A stretch of DNA of 64,000 bases from Sulfurimonas sp. (GTDB taxonomy: Bacteria; Campylobacterota; Campylobacteria; Campylobacterales; Sulfurimonadaceae). Under the pieces are notes generated by a model. The model worked only from the letters and a program-made list of their open reading frames with translations. It was not told the origin of the DNA and ran no database searches. The stretch lies in assembly GCF_026988655.1 (NCBI RefSeq), contig NZ_JALSKT010000083.1, positions 1 through 64,000 of the forward strand, in the 5' to 3' direction. The position numbers and the translations under genes are program-made. Shown piece after piece: positions 50,430 to 58,764 of the stretch (positions are counted from its first letter, which is position 1; each line of letters begins with the position of its first letter).

Positions 50430-51188
50430 TTACAGTTCAACTGCTTTTTTATAGGCGCTCTCTACTGCGTTTATACACGCACTTCTTACATTTCCATCTT
50501 CAAGTGCTCCATATCCTGCTGCTGTCGTGCCACCAGGACTCATCACTCCATCTTTGAGCAAAGCAGGATGGATATCTTGAATAAGTGTCCCAAAACCATC
50601 AAATAAACCTCTCATAATAGCCATAGCATCATCACGTTTGAGTCCTTGTTTTACTGCACCATCAGCGAGGGCTTCTGCTACAAGTGCAAGATATGCTGGA
50701 CCACTTCCGGCAAGTGCTGTGGCAATATCTATCTCTTTTTCACTTCCAAGCCAACGAGTTGCCCCAATAGCACCTAAAAGTTCTAAGGCTTCATCTTTAA
50801 ACGCAGTATCACCTGTTAAAGTAGTCATAGATTTCCCTACACTTGCAGCAAGATTTGGCATGGTGCGAACTACTGCGTTTGTGTTGAGATTTGATTGTAA
50901 TTTTTCTATGCTTGTTCCTGCTAATACTGAGTAGATTATCTTTGCAGTACCTTGAAGTTTGTGTGAAATCTCCTCTACATTTGCTGGTTTGACACACAGC
51001 ATGATAGTCTTGTCGTTTATGTCAAAGTTATCAAGAAGATGCTTTTGTATCTCCACACCTAGTGCATTTTCAAACGCAGTAAGCTTGCCTAAATCTCTTC
51101 CTACTACTTCGATTTTATAATTGTTTTTAAGTCCCTTGGCAATGCTTAAAGCCATATTTCCATTTCCAATAAATGTGATAGTTTTCAT
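50430..51188 (-). CDS. proC: Pyrroline-5-carboxylate reductase
   Basis: Last step of proline synthesis. N-terminal NAD(P)-binding motif ITFIGNGNMALSIAKGL, the central VRTMPNLAASVGKSMTTL segment and the C-terminal signature KDGVMSPGGTTAAGYGALEDGNVRSACINAV are intact. 252 residues. Divergent from proA across an 85-bp gap, so two of the three proline genes are neighbours here. Its gene carries several copies of the AAACGCAG word. Confidence 0.95.
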   Translation of the reverse strand: MKTITFIGNGNMALSIAKGLKNNYKIEVVGRDLGKLTAFENALGVEIQKHLLDNFDINDKTIMLCVKPANVEEISHKLQGTAKIIYSVLAGTSIEKLQSNLNTNAVVRTMPNLAASVGKSMTTLTGDTAFKDEALELLGAIGATRWLGSEKEIDIATALAGSGPAYLALVAEALADGAVKQGLKRDDAMAIMRGLFDGFGTLIQDIHPALLKDGVMSPGGTTAAGYGALEDGNVRSACINAVESAYKKAVEL

Positions 51189-51273
51189 AAAAGTCCTAAA
51201 TATTTTTCTAGAAGTATAGCATATGGCAAATATGAGTGAAGGATAAAGTCAAAATAATCTAAAGTGTGTTACT

Positions 51274-52545
51274 ATGACATTCTTAAAATTTAACGTTAAA
51301 ATGAGCAACAAAATGGAACAATTTTTACAAGAAGCAAAATCTTCAAGCAGAGTATTAAATACTTTGAGTGGACATGAAAAAAATAGAATCCTTAAAGAGA
51401 TGGCAAATTCTTTGCGGGCAAATACTATGAATCTTATAGAAGCCAACGCAATAGATATGATGGAAGGGGAAAAGAACAAACTCTCTTCGGCTTTGATGGA
51501 TAGACTTTTTTTAGATGAAGAGCGTATAGAGTCTATGGCTGTGGCTATAGAAGAGATAGCGGCACTCAAAGAACCTGTAGGTCGGGTACTTGATGGCTGG
51601 GTAACTGATGATGGTTTAAAGATTGAAAAAGTAAGTATTCCTATCGGAGTGATTGGGATTATTTATGAATCCCGTCCAAATGTGACGAGTGATACCGCAG
51701 CGCTTTGCTTTAAAAGCTCAAATGTTTGTGTGCTTAAAGGTGGAAAAGAAGCTGAACACTCAAACAAAGCTATTGCACTCGCACTAAAAGCTGTGTTGGA
51801 GAATAATGACCTGCCAAGTTCATTGATCTCGCTTATTCCAGACAGTTCACGTGAGGGTGTTGCCAAACTTATCAAGATGGATAAGTATGTTGATCTGATT
51901 ATTCCACGTGGTGGAGCAGGGCTTATCAAGTATGTGAGTGAAAATGCAACTGTGAGTGTTGTCAAGCACGATAAGGGGCAGTGTCACACTTACATCGACA
52001 AAGATGCGAACATTTCAAACGCAGTAAAGATTGCTATCAATGCAAAAGTGCAAAGACCGGGTGTTTGTAATGCTATGGAGACTTTACTTGTCGATAAGGC
52101 AATAGCAAAAGAGACATTACCAATTTTAAAAGAGGCTTTTGATAAAACACATACAGAGTTAAAAGGTTGTGTCAATACACAAGAGATTATAGAGGTTGCA
52201 AATGCAACAGATGAAGATTATGATACTGAATATCTGGCAAATATTTTAAATCTTAAAGTAGTGGAGGGCGTACAAGGTGCTATAGAGCATATCGTACGCT
52301 TTGGTTCGGGACATTCTGAGTCTATCATCACTGAAAACATAACAACAGCAGAAGCATTTTTGAACAACATTGATGCAGCTGCAGTTTATGTTAATGCTTC
52401 GACACGTTTTACTGATGGTGGTGCATTTGGTTTTGGTGCGGAAGTAGGTATCAGCACCAACAAACTTCATGCACGTGGACCGATGGGAATAGAAGGCCTA
52501 ACAACGTATAAGTACAAAATCTATGGTCAAGGGCAAATAAGATAA
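51274..52545 (+). CDS. proA: Gamma-glutamyl phosphate reductase
   Basis: Reduces glutamyl-5-phosphate to the semialdehyde, the ProB-linked step. Aldehyde-dehydrogenase fold with SIPIGVIGIIYESRPNVTSDTAALC, LKGGKEAEHSNKAI, the catalytic cysteine in KVQRPGVCNAMETLLVD and GGAFGFGAEVGISTNKLHARGPMG. The longest frame starts at ATG 51274, but the expected N-terminus (EQFLQEAKSSSR) begins at ATG 51313; neither has a good ribosome-binding site, so the start is open. Overlaps the Crp/Fnr gene by 1 bp. Confidence 0.94.
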   Translation: MTFLKFNVKMSNKMEQFLQEAKSSSRVLNTLSGHEKNRILKEMANSLRANTMNLIEANAIDMMEGEKNKLSSALMDRLFLDEERIESMAVAIEEIAALKEPVGRVLDGWVTDDGLKIEKVSIPIGVIGIIYESRPNVTSDTAALCFKSSNVCVLKGGKEAEHSNKAIALALKAVLENNDLPSSLISLIPDSSREGVAKLIKMDKYVDLIIPRGGAGLIKYVSENATVSVVKHDKGQCHTYIDKDANISNAVKIAINAKVQRPGVCNAMETLLVDKAIAKETLPILKEAFDKTHTELKGCVNTQEIIEVANATDEDYDTEYLANILNLKVVEGVQGAIEHIVRFGSGHSESIITENITTAEAFLNNIDAAAVYVNASTRFTDGGAFGFGAEVGISTNKLHARGPMGIEGLTTYKYKIYGQGQIR

Positions 52546-53189
52546 TGCTCTGTATAGAAGAACTTAAAAAGGTTAGTTTCTTTGAAAACTTAGATGAGAA
52601 AGAGTTAAAACTTTTACTTTCTATATCTAGAAAAAGAAACTTTTCTCAAGGTGAAGTGGTTTTTTATGAAAAAGAGATGCCAAGGCATCTTACTATGGTG
52701 CTTCAAGGAACTATAAAAATATATAAAATTGATCCTAAAAACAATGAGATAGTTTTACACCGTTTCATCCCTTCAAACTTTGTAGCTGAAATGGCTGTTT
52801 TTGAGGGTATCTGCTACCCAGCGTCTGCTGCGTTTGAAACAGAGGGCAGTGTACTAGAGATTGATTTTGAAAAGTTTAAGCAGCATTTTTTAAAAAATGA
52901 AGATATAGCCTTAGCCCTTTTTCGTTCTTTGACACAAAAAATAAAATATTTAGATAATGTAATCAATCTCAATGTCATACTTGATTCAACCGCAAGAGTT
53001 GCGAAGTATATTTGTGAAAACGATGATGCTTTGAAGATGAAAAACAATCAGCTTGCACAGTACTTGCATATGACACCTGAAACGCTCTCTCGCATCCTTA
53101 AAAAGTTTGTAAAACTTGGGTTTGTAAAAAAATCAAAAAACACTTTTATGATTATAGATAAAGAAGCACTGACAATTCTTTACGAATAA
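52545..53189 (+). CDS. Crp/Fnr-family transcriptional regulator
   Basis: Cyclic-nucleotide-binding fold (residues 8-120) and winged helix (about 145-214). The recognition helix TPETLSRILKK keeps the E..SR triad by which FNR reads TTGAT half sites. There is no N-terminal four-cysteine cluster as in FNR; three scattered cysteines (residues 3, about 89 and 151) do not form one, so it is not an FNR-type oxygen sensor. It may sense NO through haem or act like NssR/DNR (inference). A matching DNA box lies 11 bp after its stop. Coupled to proA by TAATG. Confidence 0.88.
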   Translation: MLCIEELKKVSFFENLDEKELKLLLSISRKRNFSQGEVVFYEKEMPRHLTMVLQGTIKIYKIDPKNNEIVLHRFIPSNFVAEMAVFEGICYPASAAFETEGSVLEIDFEKFKQHFLKNEDIALALFRSLTQKIKYLDNVINLNVILDSTARVAKYICENDDALKMKNNQLAQYLHMTPETLSRILKKFVKLGFVKKSKNTFMIIDKEALTILYE

Positions 53190-53199
53190 TCTTACCGTA

Positions 53200-53241
53200 T
53201 TGATATAAGTCAACTTTTTTTTACCCTTTGTGTTTTACAAT
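53200..53241 (+). promoter_or_regulatory. FNR-type box and promoter of the DUF2249-NnrS-like operon
   Basis: TTGATATAAGTCAA (53200-53213) matches the FNR consensus TTGAT-N4-ATCAA except for one base. A -10 candidate TACAAT lies at 53236-53241, which puts the box centre about 41.5 bp before the expected transcription start, the class II activator position. AAGGA before the ATG at 53272 is the ribosome-binding site. Confidence 0.7.
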
Positions 53242-53271
53242 TGCACAAATTATTAAAAGAAGGATTGAATT

Positions 53272-53619
53272 ATGTCACATATTCCAAACGAAGCACAAAA
53301 AGTAGAAATTGAAGGTGCTACTGTAGATTTTTATAAATTAGAAAAAGATGGACAAAGTACCTATTACTTTGACACTTCAAAAGAGGGTCCCCCACATCCA
53401 ATGGTTAATGCAATGGCAGGAATTGCTGCAATTAAAGGCACAAATGGTACAGTAGTAATGATAAATCATAAAGCACCAGGTGGACTTTTTGCAAAACTTG
53501 AAAATGATGTACAGTACGTTATAGAAGAGTTGTCTGATGGACTTGTCAAAGTTGTTTTTTCTTACAATCCAAATGCAACAGCAGAAACAGATTTGACGCA
53601 AACATCTTGTGCAGGATAA
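53272..53619 (+). CDS. DUF2249-type small protein
   Basis: 115 residues. The segment PPHPMVNAMAGIAAIKGTNGTVVMINHKAPGGLFAKLENDVQYVIEEL matches the DUF2249 pattern (P-P-x-P-M...L..L..G..L......P..L...L), a TusA-like fold found beside NO-reductase and NnrS genes in denitrifiers. Biochemical role unknown. First gene after the FNR-type box; nine bases separate it from the membrane protein gene. Confidence 0.7.
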   Translation: MSHIPNEAQKVEIEGATVDFYKLEKDGQSTYYFDTSKEGPPHPMVNAMAGIAAIKGTNGTVVMINHKAPGGLFAKLENDVQYVIEELSDGLVKVVFSYNPNATAETDLTQTSCAG

Positions 53620-53628
53620 GCAAACAAG

Positions 53629-54864
53629 ATGAACAGCATCTCGCAAGATTTTGCCCCTCCCTTTAAACTTATAGCTCCCTTTTTTATTATTGGGGGGTTT
53701 TTCTATATCCTCTCTAGTTTAGCTGTTTTCTTATTTGATGTTGATGATTTACTCTTTAGTTCCCCAGCTGTCATTAGTTTTATGCATCTCTTTTTATTAG
53801 GATTTGTTATGATGACCATCTTTGGCGCGATGGCTCAGCTTGTTCCAGTTGTTCTTGAAGTAGGGCATTTTGGTGTAGAGCTTTTTTATGCTATTTGGCC
53901 CTTGCTTCTCATAGGTACACTTTTGATGGTATTTGGATTTTTATATTCGGCTGCCTTATTGCCCTATGGAGGGATGATTGTCCTTATCAGTATGATGATA
54001 TTTGTTGGTGAGATATTTTTAACTATAAAAAAAGTAGAGAAGCTTACACTTGTGATGAGTAGTGTTTTAATATCAAATACTTTTTTATTTTTTGGGATTA
54101 TATTTGGCTTGCTAATGGCACTTGCGTATGCAGGGACAATTTCATTAGATATCTCACAAATGCTTCGTGCGCATATCTATTTAGTTGTGGGTGGTTACAT
54201 TGGTGTTACTATCATGGGACTCTCCATCGTCCTTGTACCTATGTTTACACTCTCACATAGTTTTTCATTAGTACCATTGAGAATTTCGATAAGTCTAATG
54301 AGTGTGGGTGTCGTAAGTGTCGTGCTATCATCCCTCTTTAATGCGAATGCTTTAGCATATCTAGGTTACTTTTTATCATTTTCTTCTTTGCTTTTTTATT
54401 TTTATATTATTTACATTATTTATAAAACGCGACCAAGAAAAGAGAACGATATTTATGCTATTTCTTTGATGTTTTCCTACTCTGCAATGCTCGTAGGCTT
54501 AGTCTTTGCCGTGCTTTATTTTATACTCAATGAAGAGCGATTTATGTTAGCGTCTGCTTGGGTATTTTTCTTTGGCTTTTTTGGCTTTTTGATAACAGGG
54601 CATATCTATAAAATAATCCCATTTTTGGTATGGTTTGAGCGATTTTCTCCTCTTGTTGGAAAACAAAAGATTCCGATGCTCGCAGATATGATACCTCAAA
54701 AAAGTTCACAGGCACAGTTTGTTTTTTCAAGTGTTGGTGTAGTCTTGGTGACTATTGCTATAGTAACAAAGAGCGATATGCTTTTACATGGAGGTGCATC
54801 ATTTTTATTTATCGGTGCGCTTGCTTTTGTAAGAAGTATGCTCTATATGATAAATTTTAAATAA
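53629..54864 (+). CDS. NnrS/oxidase-subunit-I-like multispan membrane protein
   Basis: 411 residues with about twelve membrane helices. Conserved-looking histidines in SFMHLFLLGFVMMTIFGAMAQLVPVV, LRAHIYLVVGGYIG, FTLSHSF and LITGHIYKIIPFLVWFERF recall the haem-binding helices of the haem-copper oxidase/NnrS relatives, but there is no full oxidase active site (no HHx copper pair). NnrS-type proteins protect against NO stress. Role inferred from these motifs and from the DUF2249 and DUF59 neighbours. Confidence 0.7.
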   Translation: MNSISQDFAPPFKLIAPFFIIGGFFYILSSLAVFLFDVDDLLFSSPAVISFMHLFLLGFVMMTIFGAMAQLVPVVLEVGHFGVELFYAIWPLLLIGTLLMVFGFLYSAALLPYGGMIVLISMMIFVGEIFLTIKKVEKLTLVMSSVLISNTFLFFGIIFGLLMALAYAGTISLDISQMLRAHIYLVVGGYIGVTIMGLSIVLVPMFTLSHSFSLVPLRISISLMSVGVVSVVLSSLFNANALAYLGYFLSFSSLLFYFYIIYIIYKTRPRKENDIYAISLMFSYSAMLVGLVFAVLYFILNEERFMLASAWVFFFGFFGFLITGHIYKIIPFLVWFERFSPLVGKQKIPMLADMIPQKSSQAQFVFSSVGVVLVTIAIVTKSDMLLHGGASFLFIGALAFVRSMLYMINFK

Positions 54865-54875
54865 AGGATAGAAAA

Positions 54876-55178
54876 ATGATGTACACAAAAGATGAAATAT
54901 TTCAAGCTATCTCAACTGTAATTGATCCTGAAGTTGGTTTTAACCTTGTAGAGATGGGGCTTATATATGATGCCTCAAGCGATGATGAGGGAAATGTAAA
55001 AGTAACGATGACGCTCTCAACAAAAGCCTGTCCACTACATCAAATGATCCTTCAATGGGTTAAAGAAGCAGTTGAAAAACTACCTAATGTTAAAGATGTT
55101 GACATTGAAGTCGTTTGGGAACCAGCATGGAATATCTCAATGGCAGATGATAATGTTAAAAAAGCACTTGGTGCTTAG
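54876..55178 (+). CDS. MIP18/DUF59 metal-sulfur cluster assembly factor
   Basis: 100 residues with the family core VIDPEVGFNLVEMGLIYD, the conserved cysteine in TLSTKACPLHQMI and the end VWEPAWNISMADDNVKKALG. Related to PaaD/SufT proteins that help Fe-S cluster maturation. Starts with a double ATG (54876/54879). Twelve bases after the NnrS-like gene; probably the last gene under the FNR-type promoter, with cysG-type dehydrogenase following after 61 bp. Confidence 0.85.
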   Translation: MMYTKDEIFQAISTVIDPEVGFNLVEMGLIYDASSDDEGNVKVTMTLSTKACPLHQMILQWVKEAVEKLPNVKDVDIEVVWEPAWNISMADDNVKKALGA

Positions 55179-55239
55179 TAGGTCTTAATTCTTCTTAAAC
55201 TATGTTATTATTGTGAAAATATAGCGAAAAGGCTAAAGT

Positions 55240-55809
55240 ATGAGTTATTTTCCAGCTTTTTTAAAGCTTGAGGGCAAAAAAATTTTGATTGTCGGTGGTG
55301 GAAACATTGCGTATGAAAAACTAGAGAAGCTTTTAGACTTTACTACAGATATTCACATTGTCGCAGTGGAGTTTTCTCAAATGATGACTGCAAAGATAAA
55401 AGAAAAAGGGCTGACTTATGAGCAAAGAACTTATAAAAAAGGTGATATTGCTGAGGTGGCTATTGTTATCATAGCAGTAGATGACATCTCCTTACAAGCT
55501 GAAATATTTGAAGAGTCAAAAGAGTATAAATGTTTATGCAATGCTGTGGATTCGGTAAATTATTGTGATTTTATTTTTCCTTCATATATGAAAGAGGGTG
55601 ATTTAACCATCGCTGTTTCAACATCAGGTGCATCACCTGCAATGGCAAAATACTTACGGACTTATTTGCAAGAGTTAATACCCAAAAATATTGGAAGATT
55701 TTTGCAGGAGATGAAGGTACTGCGTTTGACTTTGCCAAAAGGAAAAGAGAGAATGAAAACCTTAGATGAAAAAGCAAAAAACTACATCCAAGAGTGGAGT
55801 AAATTTTAA
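55240..55809 (+). CDS. Precorrin-2 dehydrogenase/sirohydrochlorin ferrochelatase (CysG N-terminal type)
   Basis: Makes sirohydrochlorin and inserts iron in siroheme synthesis. Rossmann motif ILIVGGGNIAYEKLEKLL (residues 14-31), the NAVDSVNYCDFIFPS segment and the active-site region LTIAVSTSGASPAMAKYLR match the CysG/Met8 dehydrogenase domain. 189 residues, without the methyltransferase half; that function is the separate cobA on the opposite strand. Siroheme serves sulfite and assimilatory nitrite reductases. Confidence 0.88.
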   Translation: MSYFPAFLKLEGKKILIVGGGNIAYEKLEKLLDFTTDIHIVAVEFSQMMTAKIKEKGLTYEQRTYKKGDIAEVAIVIIAVDDISLQAEIFEESKEYKCLCNAVDSVNYCDFIFPSYMKEGDLTIAVSTSGASPAMAKYLRTYLQELIPKNIGRFLQEMKVLRLTLPKGKERMKTLDEKAKNYIQEWSKF

Positions 55810-56718
55810 TTATAAATCAGTCGTACATCCAAGTAAATCATATCCATCTTCTATACTTTGTGTTTTTTTTGCGACAAAGAGATAGATGGCTGCGTTGAGG
55901 CGAGCAAGTTTTATGTACTCATCTGAAGGGTTTTTTAGTTCTTGAAGTGAATCTTCGAGAGTGATCTTATCCCATGATTTCTTATAATGGATACCAAAAT
56001 ATTTCGGATCTATTGTAAATTCGCTAATATCATCATTAGCAACAATCCATAAATTTCCTTTACTAAATAGCTCTGGTGTTCCCTCGTTTCCCTGAATAAG
56101 TGCAAAATTTTTATATCTTTTAGAAAAAACAGCTGCATATTTTTTTACATAGGGCTTGTGAAATACACCTGTAATGGCATAATCACTTTGTGCAACACCA
56201 GAAAGCTTTTCTATAGTGTTAAACGCAGTACGTAAACCAAGTTTATTTCTAATGTCAGTAAGTTTGTGGAGCTTGTGAAAAAATTTTTCTCTATCGAAAT
56301 AATGGATATTATGTTCAAGGTTCGTTTCATTTATAATCTCTTTAATAGGTATACCATTTTTTGCAGGTTGTTTATCATCACCAACTAGAATGAGATTGAG
56401 GTTTTGTTTTTGAAGTGCTTGTGCTGCGAGTGAAAAAATATAAGGATTTTTTACTTTACCATCAAACGGATAACCAAGTTCTATGGAGTTTTCAACTTTA
56501 CTTTTGGTGGTGTTTTTATCAAAAGCTGCCAATGAGCCACGAAATTCATCAATTGTTTCAGGTTTTAGTCTCCATCCTAGCAAAAAAGCAGCGATTTGTT
56601 CACTTGAAACACTCTGGTTCAAAATCTGTTGCATCATATCTTCTGCTTCATCAAAGCTTAAATCTCTGTTCCCTTTTGGTCCGGTACCCACTGCACGTAT
56701 ATAGTTAAAAAAATCCAT
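55810..56718 (-). CDS. TrpD2/YbiB-like glycosyl-transferase-family protein
   Basis: 302 residues with the anthranilate-phosphoribosyltransferase fold: an N-terminal helical domain (LSFDEAEDMMQQILNQSVSSEQIAAFLLGWRLK) and a C-terminal phosphoribosyl-type domain containing RNKLGLRTAFNTIEKL and IQGNEGTPEL. The PRPP-binding GTGGD loop of TrpD is missing (SLAAQALQKQ at its place), so it is not a tryptophan enzyme. E. coli YbiB binds nucleic acids. It lies 3 bp after cobA and abuts the CysG-type gene tail to tail. Confidence 0.8.
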   Translation of the reverse strand: MDFFNYIRAVGTGPKGNRDLSFDEAEDMMQQILNQSVSSEQIAAFLLGWRLKPETIDEFRGSLAAFDKNTTKSKVENSIELGYPFDGKVKNPYIFSLAAQALQKQNLNLILVGDDKQPAKNGIPIKEIINETNLEHNIHYFDREKFFHKLHKLTDIRNKLGLRTAFNTIEKLSGVAQSDYAITGVFHKPYVKKYAAVFSKRYKNFALIQGNEGTPELFSKGNLWIVANDDISEFTIDPKYFGIHYKKSWDKITLEDSLQELKNPSDEYIKLARLNAAIYLFVAKKTQSIEDGYDLLGCTTDL

Positions 56719-56721
56719 AGT

Positions 56722-57462
56722 TTACCTCTCAAACCATTGTAGTTGCTCTCTAAGTGTAACAACTTTACCCACAATAATAAGTGCAGGGGTGGGAAGTCCT
56801 TTAGCTTTTTCAACGATATCCAAGAGTGTTCCTGTGACAACGCGTTGCTCTTTTGTTGTACCTCTTGATATAACAGCACAAGGATAATCATTTGGTTTAC
56901 CTATTTCTCTAAGTTTAGAAGATATTTTTTTGAGGTTGTGTAGCCCCATTAAAAAGACAATCGTCTCATCTGTTTTAAAGTTTTCCCAAGGGATTTGAGA
57001 AGTCTCTTTGTTTGGTGATTCATGTCCTGTAACTACTCTAAAACTCACCGCTACACCACGATGTGTAACAGGGATACCTGCATAAGCAGGAACACTGATA
57101 GCAGAGCTTATCCCTGGGATAATATCGTACTCTATATTTCTTTTATGAAGATATGCACCCTCTTCACCACCACGACCAAAAACAAATGGATCTCCTCCTT
57201 TTAAACGGACGACTATACTATGCTTGAGGGCATTTTGATAGATAACTTCATTTATCTCATCTTGAGGGAGTGTATGCCGACCATCTTCTTTACCAACATA
57301 AACAAACTCACAGCCATCTTTTGCTATTTCAAGTATTTCTGGATTGGCAAGTCTATCGTAGATGATGACATCTGCTTGTGTGATCACTTTATGGGCTTTA
57401 AGTGTCAAAAGCTCAATATCACCAGGACCTGCGCCTGTTAAGTATACTTTTGTAGTTTGCAT
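56722..57462 (-). CDS. cobA: Uroporphyrinogen-III C-methyltransferase
   Basis: Uses SAM to make precorrin-2, the first step of siroheme synthesis. SUMT motifs VYLTGAGPGDIELLTLKA (N-terminus), VRLKGGDPFVFGRGGEE, GISSAISVPAYAGIPVTHRGVA and ALIIVGKVV near the end. 246 residues, a stand-alone enzyme. It complements the dehydrogenase at 55240 on the opposite strand, so the two halves of E. coli CysG are split here. Confidence 0.93.
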   Translation of the reverse strand: MQTTKVYLTGAGPGDIELLTLKAHKVITQADVIIYDRLANPEILEIAKDGCEFVYVGKEDGRHTLPQDEINEVIYQNALKHSIVVRLKGGDPFVFGRGGEEGAYLHKRNIEYDIIPGISSAISVPAYAGIPVTHRGVAVSFRVVTGHESPNKETSQIPWENFKTDETIVFLMGLHNLKKISSKLREIGKPNDYPCAVISRGTTKEQRVVTGTLLDIVEKAKGLPTPALIIVGKVVTLREQLQWFER

Positions 57463-57545
57463 GCTATTCTCTCTTTTGATTTTGCTTGAGTAATATACTA
57501 TTTATATGATTTAAAAAAGTTTAGAATTGAAAAATTAAAGAATTA

Positions 57546-58661
57546 CTAATGTTTAGCTAAATATTCTTTAATCTTTTCAACAGTTTTTCTGAGTGTTTCT
57601 TTATAATTAGCCAATGAATTTTCTAGATTCTCAAAGGCATTGTTTTTGATATATTGTTTTGCTTCTTGTGCTATTTTAGTGATTTGTTTAGCTCCGATGT
57701 TGGCACCCACTCCTGATATATCTAAAAGTAAAATATCCGCTTCATTGTATTTTGCTTCTTTGAAGAGTATTGCAAGTGCATCATCTGAATGGGCATAATC
57801 TTGAAGAAATTCATTTAAAATATCTGTGTAAAAAGCATTATCATTACCACATACATCAAGCCCTTTTTTTGTATTTAAAATTTCTATGCTTGTGGAACTT
57901 GCAGAAGATGATTGTGTTTTATCTTCTGTACTTACTGCGTTTAGAGTGTTGTATGCATATAATACGTCATATAAAGAATCCATTTTTAAAGGTTTTTCAA
58001 GATGCTCACTCATTCCTGCATCTTTCATTTTTTTGACATCATCTGCTGCAGTATCACCACTGAGAGCTACAATGACTATATGACTGTACTCAGGATTTTG
58101 TCTGATGATATTTGTTGCTTCAAAACCATCGATATTTGGTATATGCGCATCCATAAGTATCATCATAAAGTTTGTATCTTTTTCTAAAGTATCTAAAACT
58201 TCTTGACCATCATTTGCTACGACTATTTCTATCCCACTATCAGCTAAAAGTGCTAAGATTACTTTTTGATTGATTAGATTATCTTCGGCTAAGAGAATTC
58301 TTTTTCCGGAGAATTCTTTAAAATCGTCTTTTGTGATTTTTGCATGTGGAGGAACAGGTCGTTTTGTAAATGTAAGAGGCGCTGTTTTTTCTTCTTTTTC
58401 AAGTTCTTTCTCTTCTTCTTTTATTTCAGCAGCTGCATTTTGTGTTTGCACTGTTTTTTGAGGCATATCAAAAACATCTTCTGCATGTGTTTTTTTCTCA
58501 GTTGTATTTGTGTCATATTCATCTTCAACAATTGCTTCTATATCTAACTCAATTATCTTTTTTTTAGGTTCTTTTTTAAAAATTATATAAAGAATAATAA
58601 TGATAAATATACCTAAAGCTGCGAGGATTTCATTTTGATAAGCTGCAATTTGAGAAAACAT
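57546..58661 (-). CDS. Membrane-anchored receiver protein with degenerate HPt domain
   Basis: An N-terminal membrane helix (about residues 11-28, EILAALGIFIIIILYIIF), an acidic linker (about 30-105) and a receiver domain (about 118-235) with LLAEDN, phospho-acceptor Asp in MMILMDAHIPNIDG, VALSGD and EKPL. A C-terminal HPt-like domain follows (about 275-371), where HTLKGxAGNIGA reads LDISGVGANIGA: the phosphorylatable His is Leu. Start set at ATG 58661 with AAAAAGG ahead; a longer frame begins at 58694. No kinase gene adjoins. Confidence 0.85.
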   Translation of the reverse strand: MFSQIAAYQNEILAALGIFIIIILYIIFKKEPKKKIIELDIEAIVEDEYDTNTTEKKTHAEDVFDMPQKTVQTQNAAAEIKEEEKELEKEEKTAPLTFTKRPVPPHAKITKDDFKEFSGKRILLAEDNLINQKVILALLADSGIEIVVANDGQEVLDTLEKDTNFMMILMDAHIPNIDGFEATNIIRQNPEYSHIVIVALSGDTAADDVKKMKDAGMSEHLEKPLKMDSLYDVLYAYNTLNAVSTEDKTQSSSASSTSIEILNTKKGLDVCGNDNAFYTDILNEFLQDYAHSDDALAILFKEAKYNEADILLLDISGVGANIGAKQITKIAQEAKQYIKNNAFENLENSLANYKETLRKTVEKIKEYLAKH

Positions 58662-58764
58662 AAAAGACCTTTTTTTATTATTTTGCTCAATCATACAGTA
58701 TAAAAAATTAAACCTAAATCAATTTTGCTGTATAATCACTTAAAATATTTAGATAGGGTTTATT

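Noticed and set aside
50423..50439. Hairpin TGAACT/AGTTCA between 50407 and proC as a bidirectional terminator
   Set aside because: Six-base AT-rich stem overlapping the proC 3' end without a U-tract; too weak to call.
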